A stretch of 11,796 nucleotides of DNA from Bacteroidetes bacterium GWA2_30_7 (lineage in GTDB: Bacteria > Bacteroidota > Bacteroidia > Bacteroidales > GWF2-33-38), in assembly GCA_001768155.1 (NCBI GenBank), contig MENC01000290.1, positions 1 to 11,796 on the forward strand. The letters are read 5' to 3'. The position numbers and the translations under genes were made by a program. The notes under the pieces were generated by a model. It did no database searches. It worked only from the letters and a program-made list of their open reading frames with translations, and had not been told where the DNA came from. Shown here one piece after another: positions 6,526 through 11,796 of this stretch (positions are counted from its first letter, which is position 1; each line of letters begins with the position of its first letter).

Positions 6526-8715
6526 TTATCTAATAAATAACAATTCCCTATATTTTGGAAGAGGCCATAATTCATCGTCCACAATCATTTCGAGTTTATC
6601 GATATGAGTTCTGATATTTTCTAAAAATGGCTTAACATTTTTAGTGTATTTTTCTGCTTTTAAATGAATATCAGTAATTACATTGGCTTTTTTTCTTTCT
6701 TCAATCATATCAATAACTAACTGTTTTATTGCATTAATATTATTGGAAATTTCTTGAATTGCCTGTATTTCGGTTGATGCTATTACTTTAAATTCTTTTT
6801 CGCCAAAAATATCTTTTAGTCCTTTAACATTTTCGATTAATATATTCTGATATTTTACAGCTGTTGGAATTATATGATTTAAAGCTAAATCGCCTAATAC
6901 TCTGGATTCAATCTGAATATTATTTTTGTAACTTTCGAGTGTAATTTCGTAACGGGCATACATTTCTCGCTCAGAAAGCACCTTTAAATCGGTAAATAGT
7001 TTCAAAGACTTTTCGGTTACAAATGTTTTTAAGGCTTCTGTTGTGTCAATTGTATTTTTCAAACCTCTTTTTAATGCTTCATTAATCCATTCGTCGCAAT
7101 ATCCGTTTCCTTCAAACCTAATTCTCTTTGATTCAACAATATATTTTCGTAATACTTGCAAAATAGCTTCATCTTTTTTAACTCTTTTTTTAATTAATGC
7201 ATCAACATCTTTTTTAAACTCTTTAAGTTGGCTGGCAACGGCAGTGTTTAAAACTATCATTGCAGAAGCACAATTAGCTGATGAGCCAACTGCTCTAAAC
7301 TCAAATCGATTTCCTGTAAATGCAAATGGTGAAGTTCTATTTCGGTCGGTGTTATCTAATAAAATTTCAGGAATTTTTCCTATATCTAATTTAATGTCTG
7401 CTTTTTCGTCAGGACTAAGTTTTTTCCCGGTAACTCTTTTTTCCAAATCGTTAAGTAACGACGTAAGTTGAGTGCCAATAAATACTGACATAATTGCAGG
7501 TGGGGCTTCGTTAGCACCAAGTCTGTGTTCGTTTCCATGCGATGCAATACCGGCTCTTAATAAATCATCATATTCGTAAACTGCTCTAACTATATTTATT
7601 AAAAAAGTGAGAAATTGAATATTAGTTTTTGGATTTTTCCCCGGTGAAAGAAGATTTTTCTTCTCATTTGTCATCAACGACCAGTTATTATGTTTACCCG
7701 AACCATTAACACTTTTATAAGGCTTTTCGTGTAATAAAACTCTAAATTTATGATTTTGAGCAATTTTTGCCATTATATCCATAAGTAATTGATTATGGTC
7801 AACAGCCAAGTTAGCTTCTTCGAAAACGGGTGCACATTCAAATTGATTTGGAGCTACTTCATTATGCCTTGTTTTAACTGGTATTCCGAGCTTTAATGCC
7901 TCAATTTCAAATTCTCTCATAAATGCTAAAACTCTATCAGGAATGCTTCCAAAATAATGGTCTTCAAGCTGTTGATCTTTTGCTGACGAATGTCCCATTA
8001 AAGTTCTGCCTGTAATCCATAAATCGGGACGAGCAAAAAATAAAGCTTCGTCAACCAAAAAATATTCTTGTTCCCAACCTAAAGTAGCAATTACTTTTGT
8101 AACGTCTTTATCGAAATATTTACAAACAGCAACAGCAGCATTGTCGAGTGCATTTAAAGATTTCAGTAAAGGAGTTTTATAATCTAATGCTTCGCCCGTA
8201 TATGATACAAAAATTGTAGGAATACAAAGAGTTTTTCCAATTACAAATGCAGGTGAAGATGGGTCCCAGGCTGTATATCCTCTGGCTTCAAATGTATTTC
8301 GGATTCCGCCGCTTGGAAAGCTTGAGGCATCGGGTTCTTGTTGTACAAGCATATCGCCATTGAAATTTTCAATAACACTTCCATTATCGCTTAATTCGAA
8401 AAAAGCATCATGTTTTTCGGCTGTTGCTCCATTTAAAGGCTGAAACCAATGGGTATAATGTGTTGCTCCTCTGTCGATTGCCCAAGCTTTCATTCCGGTT
8501 GCAACTTGGTTTGCAATTTTTCTGTCAATTTTGGTACCTTTATCTATTGCTTCTACGACATTATTATATGCCTCTTTTGACAAATTTTGATGCATTTTAT
8601 ATCTGTCAAAAACATTAATTCCAAAAAATTCAGAAGTTTTAACTGATGACTGTTCAACTGCTACAGGTTGCCTGTTAGTTGCTTCTCTTAATGATTTAAA
8701 TCTAAATGATGACAT
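6526..8715 (-). CDS. glnN: Glutamine synthetase type III
   Basis: This enzyme makes glutamine from glutamate, ammonia and ATP in the cytoplasm and is the main ammonium-assimilation step in many Bacteroidota. At 729 residues it has the length typical of the type III family (about 700-730), far above type I or II. The N-terminal GSIII region is present (RGATHYTHWFQPLNGATAEK, about 82-101). Catalytic motifs follow in order: GWEQEYF (213-219), NEVAPNQFECAP (285-296), NGSGKHNNWS (337-346), HGNEHRLGANEAPPA (393-407), and NRTSPFAFTGNRFEFRAVGS (459-478). The C-terminal helical extension is intact to the end. The start is supported by MSSFRFKSLREA, normal for the family, and by a -7 box 17 bases upstream. 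Two repeat units with G-runs precede the gene and may be regulatory. No ammonium transporter or PII gene is beside it. Confidence 0.97.
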   Translation of the reverse strand: MSSFRFKSLREATNRQPVAVEQSSVKTSEFFGINVFDRYKMHQNLSKEAYNNVVEAIDKGTKIDRKIANQVATGMKAWAIDRGATHYTHWFQPLNGATAEKHDAFFELSDNGSVIENFNGDMLVQQEPDASSFPSGGIRNTFEARGYTAWDPSSPAFVIGKTLCIPTIFVSYTGEALDYKTPLLKSLNALDNAAVAVCKYFDKDVTKVIATLGWEQEYFLVDEALFFARPDLWITGRTLMGHSSAKDQQLEDHYFGSIPDRVLAFMREFEIEALKLGIPVKTRHNEVAPNQFECAPVFEEANLAVDHNQLLMDIMAKIAQNHKFRVLLHEKPYKSVNGSGKHNNWSLMTNEKKNLLSPGKNPKTNIQFLTFLINIVRAVYEYDDLLRAGIASHGNEHRLGANEAPPAIMSVFIGTQLTSLLNDLEKRVTGKKLSPDEKADIKLDIGKIPEILLDNTDRNRTSPFAFTGNRFEFRAVGSSANCASAMIVLNTAVASQLKEFKKDVDALIKKRVKKDEAILQVLRKYIVESKRIRFEGNGYCDEWINEALKRGLKNTIDTTEALKTFVTEKSLKLFTDLKVLSEREMYARYEITLESYKNNIQIESRVLGDLALNHIIPTAVKYQNILIENVKGLKDIFGEKEFKVIASTEIQAIQEISNNINAIKQLVIDMIEERKKANVITDIHLKAEKYTKNVKPFLENIRTHIDKLEMIVDDELWPLPKYRELLFIR

Positions 8716-8732
8716 AATATTTTAATTTTCTA

Positions 8733-8740
8733 CAAATTTA
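8733..8740 (-). promoter_or_regulatory. -7 promoter box of glnN
   Basis: The minus strand reads TAAATTTG, a perfect TAnnTTTG, 17 bases from the glnN ATG. Transcription would start about 10-12 bases before the ATG, giving a very short leader. The -33 region has no TTG but overlaps a G-run, which suits a promoter that depends on an activator. Confidence 0.45.
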
Positions 8741-8816
8741 TAGTTTATTTTTGATTTACCCCCTATTTTCTGCAAAATATTTTTAAATTTTATACTTTAT
8801 TTTGATATGCCCCCCT
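8734..8816 (-). promoter_or_regulatory. Two imperfect direct repeats upstream of glnN, possible operators
   Basis: Unit 1 (8734-8764) and unit 2 (8785-8816) share the plus-strand pattern AAATTT.ATA, then TTTAT..TTTGAT, then a run of five or six C. Corresponding bases are 51 apart, close to five helical turns. A weaker third piece without the C-run follows near 8834-8850 (AAATTAATTTTGATAT). Unit 1 includes the -7 box; unit 2 lies where an activator would sit. The factor is unknown. Confidence 0.4.
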
Positions 8817-8922
8817 CAATTTTATATATTTATAAATTAATTTTGATATTTTATGTAATATTTTAAACTTTTATTAATAAAATTACATTAAATACTTACG
8901 TTAAAAAAAATTGCGATGTAAT

Positions 8923-9094
8923 TAGTGTTTGTAAGAAAAAACCAAAAAGCAAAAAACAAATGACAAATAAATCTCAATTTTTCAAAAAATCAATACTGAA
9001 ACAAGTTCAGTACAAACTTTTTCAAACCGTTTGAATATTAAAAATTTGTAGCTTGGAGTTTATTTGAGATTTGTAATTTGTAATTTGTTATTTC
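8923..9094. repeat. Fold-back repeat copy 1, upstream of the GH3 gene
   Basis: This 172-base copy is in direct orientation with 10723-10854. Shared blocks include CCAAAAAGCAAAAAACAAAT, CGTTTGAATATTAA, TTTATTTGAGATTTG and TGTAATTTGTTATTTC. It differs by roughly 40 extra bases in the middle, which contain the hairpin TACTGAA-ACAAG-TTCAGTA (8994-9012). The left (CAAATGACAAATAAATCTCAA) and right (TTGAGATTTGTAATTTG) parts are imperfect inverted copies of each other, so each copy folds back. CAAAAAACAAATxACAAAT-type repeats are common between genes in Bacteroidota. With the AT-rich rest of the 461-base gap it contains whatever promoter drives GH3; no exact TAnnTTTG is seen. Confidence 0.75.
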
Positions 9095-9176
9095 AAAAAA
9101 AAGCAGTTTACTTGCAGACGGTAATTATTAAAAAATATTTATCTTGTAGGGTCTTATTAATTATTTTTTTTTAAAT

Positions 9177-10688
9177 ATGTCGTTTATAAATTCAATAATA
9201 AACTGGATTAATTTTAAAAGAATCACACAGATTGATTTAATGAAAAAATATCCACATGAAGTTCAGAAAGAAACATTTATAAATTTGATTCAAAAGGCAA
9301 AAGATACCGAATGGGGTAAAAAATATCATTTTAAATCTATTCATAAATACGAACATTTTCAATCAAGGATTCCTGTTCAAGATTACGAAAGTTTACGCCC
9401 ATATATTTTTCGTTTAAAAGAAGGCGAACAAAATCTTTTATGGCCTACTGAAATAAAATGGTTTGCAAAATCCTCCGGTACTACAAGCGACAAAAGTAAA
9501 TTTATTCCTGTAAGTAAAGAATCTTTGGAGGAATGTCATTTTAAAGGAGGAAAAGATTTAATTGCATTATATACATTTATTCATCCTGAAACTAAAATAT
9601 TTAAAGGGAAGGGATTAGCATTAGGAGGAAGCCATCAAATAAATAATTACAGCAACTCATCGTATTATGGTGATTTGTCTGCAATTATAATTCAAAACTT
9701 ACCTTTCTGGGCTGAGTTTATTCGTACTCCAAACCTTTCAATTGCACTTATGAGTGAATGGGAAGAGAAACTTGAAAAATTAACTTTAGCAACTATTAAT
9801 GAGAATGTTACAAATATTGCTGGAGTTCCTTCGTGGATGTTGGTTTTGCTAAAATATATTCTCGAAAAAACCAATAAAACCAACATTTTAGATATTTGGC
9901 CCAACCTTGAATTATTTACTCATGGTGGAGTTAGTTTTATTCCATATCGCGAACAATATGAAAAATTAATTCCATCTGATACAATGAATTATATTGAAAC
10001 TTATACAGCATCTGAAGGATTTTTTGGTATTCAGGACGAGCCGCATAAAGATGATTTGTTGCTAATGCTTGATTATGGAATTTTTTACGAATTTGTTGCT
10101 ATTGAACATATAAACGAAGAAAATCCTAAAGTTTATACACTTGAAAATGTAGAAATTAATAAGAATTATGCAATGCTAATTTCCACAAATAGTGGATTAT
10201 GGCGTTATACTATTGGAGATACTGTTAAATTCACATCTAAAAATCCACATAAAATTAAAATAACTGGCAGAACTAAGCACTATATCAATACATTTGGCGA
10301 AGAATTAATGATTAATAATGCCGATGAAGCAGTAAGAATTGCTTGTGAAAAATCGGGAGCTATGGTTAATGAATATACCGCTGCACCAGTGTTTATGGGT
10401 GATAAATGCAAAGGATGTCATGAATGGCTATTTGAGTTCGAAAAAAAACCAGATAATATTGAACATTTTACTGATATTTTAGATAATGCTTTAAAAATGT
10501 TAAATTCTGATTATGAAGCTAAAAGATATAAAAATTTGACTTTGGAGTTACCTAAGATAGTTATACTCAAAAATGGAACATTTTATAATTGGCTTAAAGA
10601 AAAAAATAAGCTTGGAGGGCAGAATAAAATTCCACGATTATCTAATTCGAGGGAATATGTAGAACAACTTTTAGCAGTTAAATTTTAA
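9177..10688 (+). CDS. GH3-family acyl-adenylating enzyme (ANL superfamily)
   Basis: A 503-residue cytoplasmic protein of the GH3 family, known in plants for ATP-dependent joining of acyl acids such as auxin or jasmonate to amino acids and widespread but poorly characterised in Bacteroidota. Adenylation motifs are intact: the ATP loop FAKSSGTTSDKSKFIPVS (96-113), YTASEGFFG (276-284), WRYTIGDTVKF (342-352) and GRTKHYINTFGEELM (364-378). The C-terminal GGQNKIPRLSN (480-490) carries the likely catalytic Lys484. The length is normal for bacterial members. The acyl substrate and the acceptor (amino acid or other) cannot be read from sequence. CKGCHEW (411-417) contains a CxxC that may be incidental. 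It is divergent from glnN, convergent with the TPR gene at the right edge, and flanked by two copies of one repeat. The start at ATG 9177 gives the usual N-terminal helix (FINSIINWINFKR). Confidence 0.9.
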   Translation: MSFINSIINWINFKRITQIDLMKKYPHEVQKETFINLIQKAKDTEWGKKYHFKSIHKYEHFQSRIPVQDYESLRPYIFRLKEGEQNLLWPTEIKWFAKSSGTTSDKSKFIPVSKESLEECHFKGGKDLIALYTFIHPETKIFKGKGLALGGSHQINNYSNSSYYGDLSAIIIQNLPFWAEFIRTPNLSIALMSEWEEKLEKLTLATINENVTNIAGVPSWMLVLLKYILEKTNKTNILDIWPNLELFTHGGVSFIPYREQYEKLIPSDTMNYIETYTASEGFFGIQDEPHKDDLLLMLDYGIFYEFVAIEHINEENPKVYTLENVEINKNYAMLISTNSGLWRYTIGDTVKFTSKNPHKIKITGRTKHYINTFGEELMINNADEAVRIACEKSGAMVNEYTAAPVFMGDKCKGCHEWLFEFEKKPDNIEHFTDILDNALKMLNSDYEAKRYKNLTLELPKIVILKNGTFYNWLKEKNKLGGQNKIPRLSNSREYVEQLLAVKF

Positions 10689-10722
10689 AAATTAAGTGAT
10701 ATTATACTGCTAATGTGATAAA

Positions 10723-10854
10723 TAGTGTTAGTAAGAAAACTCCAAAAAGCAAAAAACAAATGTCAAATAAATTCCAATTCTCAAAATCGTTTGAATATTA
10801 AGTAATTGTTATTTGAGATTTATTTGAGATTTGATACTTGTAATTTGTTATTTC
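10723..10854. repeat. Fold-back repeat copy 2, downstream of the GH3 gene
   Basis: This 132-base copy lies in the same orientation as 8923-9094. It covers most of the gap between the convergent GH3 and TPR genes. The left part (AAAAAACAAATGTCAAATAA) is an imperfect inverted copy of the right part (GTAATTTGTTATTTC), so the transcript could fold and might end both genes. No classic stem plus T-run terminator is otherwise seen after GH3. Confidence 0.75.
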
Positions 10855-10891
10855 TTTCAGTTTTTTAGAATAATCTTTAACTTATCATATC

Positions 10892-11796
10892 TTAATCGCA
10901 ATATTTATAAAGAACTCTATACGCTTCTTTAATTCCTAATTCACCGGCTTTACTCATATCGTTACACCCGTTTTTGGAATCTTTTAAATAAATTAAAATC
11001 AAACCTTTGTTGTAATATGCCTCAGCAAAATTATTATCAATTGCCAGACAATGTGAATAATCGTTCAAGGCTCCCGAAATATTATTAATCATCCCTTCTG
11101 CAAAGGCTTTGTTAAAATATGCATAACTGAAATTTGGATTCAAAAGAGTTGAAATAGTGTAATTTAGAATAGATTGTTCGAAATAATCATAGTTATTGGT
11201 TTTTGAAGAAGTATTTCGCTTATCGACTTCCAACATTAGTAAATTCTGATCATAAGCAGAATTTACAAGTTCCCCAATCTGAAACAGTAAATTTCCTTTT
11301 ATGAAAAACAAAAGATGATTGCTCGGACAAATTTTAATTGCTTGATTTATTGCTTCTAATGCGTTATTGTAATCGTGTGATTGATTATATAAAATGCTTT
11401 TCCAAATATAATTATCGCAATTTCCAGAATCTGATTTTATTAAAGAATCTAAAATTGTAGTATTTTTTTCAATTGAGTCATTTGGAAGTAAATCGTAAGA
11501 ATTTTCTAACTTAGCTTGTAAACCAATTTTACATTTATCGTTTAATTGTTCAATAGCTAATTGAAACGATGAAGATTTTTCTTTGTTAATGAACGATTTT
11601 ATCACAATTGAATAAATTGGAAATGTAGATATTTGATAATCTTTGTATTGAATTTTACCGGTTTCGAAATCTATCGAACTAAAGTCTGATTTGAATTTCA
11701 TTAGTTTTTCTTTAGTCAAAGAATTAGTTATGTTGGTCGAATCGGAAGTTTTCTTCATTAATCGCTCTGCTATATTTTTATCATCATAAGCTCCTA
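10892..11796 (-). CDS. TPR-repeat protein, C-terminal part; start lies beyond the right edge
   Basis: The frame is open from the stop at 10892-10894 to the window edge; codons before the Met at 11758 read GAYDDKNIAERL without a stop, so that Met is probably internal and the gene continues outside. About 301 residues are visible. The first 90 or so (DFETGKIQYKDYQISTFPIY and on) form a mixed domain I do not recognise. Then come TPR units: YIWKSILYNQSHDYNNALEA, a divergent unit near LLFFIKGNLLFQIGELVNSA, FSYAYFNKAFAEGMINNISG and FAEAYYNKGLILIYLKDSKN. It ends in the frequent Bacteroidota tail (NGCNDMSKAGELGIKEAYRV, then LYKYC). TPRs mediate protein contacts; the role and cell location depend on the missing N-terminus. 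It is convergent with GH3. Confidence 0.85.
   Translation of the reverse strand, partial: GAYDDKNIAERLMKKTSDSTNITNSLTKEKLMKFKSDFSSIDFETGKIQYKDYQISTFPIYSIVIKSFINKEKSSSFQLAIEQLNDKCKIGLQAKLENSYDLLPNDSIEKNTTILDSLIKSDSGNCDNYIWKSILYNQSHDYNNALEAINQAIKICPSNHLLFFIKGNLLFQIGELVNSAYDQNLLMLEVDKRNTSSKTNNYDYFEQSILNYTISTLLNPNFSYAYFNKAFAEGMINNISGALNDYSHCLAIDNNFAEAYYNKGLILIYLKDSKNGCNDMSKAGELGIKEAYRVLYKYCD

Noticed and set aside
7043..7471. A 142-codon plus-strand open frame opposite glnN, and shorter ones at 3723-3995, 8424-8618 and 9692-9904
   Set aside because: Each lies wholly antisense to a well-supported gene, has no family features and reads as complement-biased sequence.
8923..9094. Repeat copies as ends of an insertion sequence carrying GH3
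   Set aside because: No transposase is present, the copies differ by about 40 bases in length, and no target duplication is visible outside them.
1..11796. tRNA, rRNA, riboswitch or CRISPR array
   Set aside because: I saw no tRNA-like cloverleaf, rRNA segment, known riboswitch core or regularly spaced repeats on either strand.

Overview
The window is AT-rich, and its gene content points to a member of the Bacteroidota, probably Bacteroidales or Marinilabiliales-like. The evidence is a type III glutamine synthetase, a bacterial GH3-family adenylating enzyme, an MBOAT/SGNH pair, and long secreted TPR proteins. Several upstream regions carry the Bacteroidota -7 promoter consensus TAnnTTTG, and Shine-Dalgarno sites are absent. 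The assignment rests on family knowledge; no search was run.

Layout. On the minus strand, 1-869 is the N-terminal part of an MBOAT membrane O-acyltransferase that runs off the left edge. Upstream of it on the same strand, at 1231-2463, is a secreted SGNH hydrolase; the two probably form one surface-glycan acylation unit. A composite inverted-repeat element (906-1146) sits in the gap between them. The stretch 2464-3282 holds no intact gene. It contains a decayed 3' end of a HEPN-domain gene on the plus strand, split by a small MITE-like element whose removal rejoins the reading frame. A secreted 883-residue TPR/helical-repeat protein of unknown role follows on the minus strand (3283-5934).

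The 5935-6525 gap holds a strongly foldable inverted-repeat element enclosing four small hairpins, then a possible 40-codon ORF. glnN (6526-8715, minus) has a perfect -7 box directly upstream and two C/G-run-bearing repeat units that look like operators. A GH3 gene (9177-10688, plus) is transcribed divergently from glnN and is bracketed by two direct copies of a fold-back repeat. The right edge (10892-11796, minus) is the C-terminal part of another TPR protein whose start lies outside the window.

How the genes work together. Only two links are supported: MBOAT with SGNH, and loosely glnN beside GH3 (glutamine supply beside an enzyme family that often joins acyl groups to amino acids). I do not see a clear undescribed defence or metabolic system. 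The most distinctive material is the non-coding sequence: at least four different fold-back element types in under 12 kb, plus a recurring style of 11-21 bp palindrome with a three-base loop.
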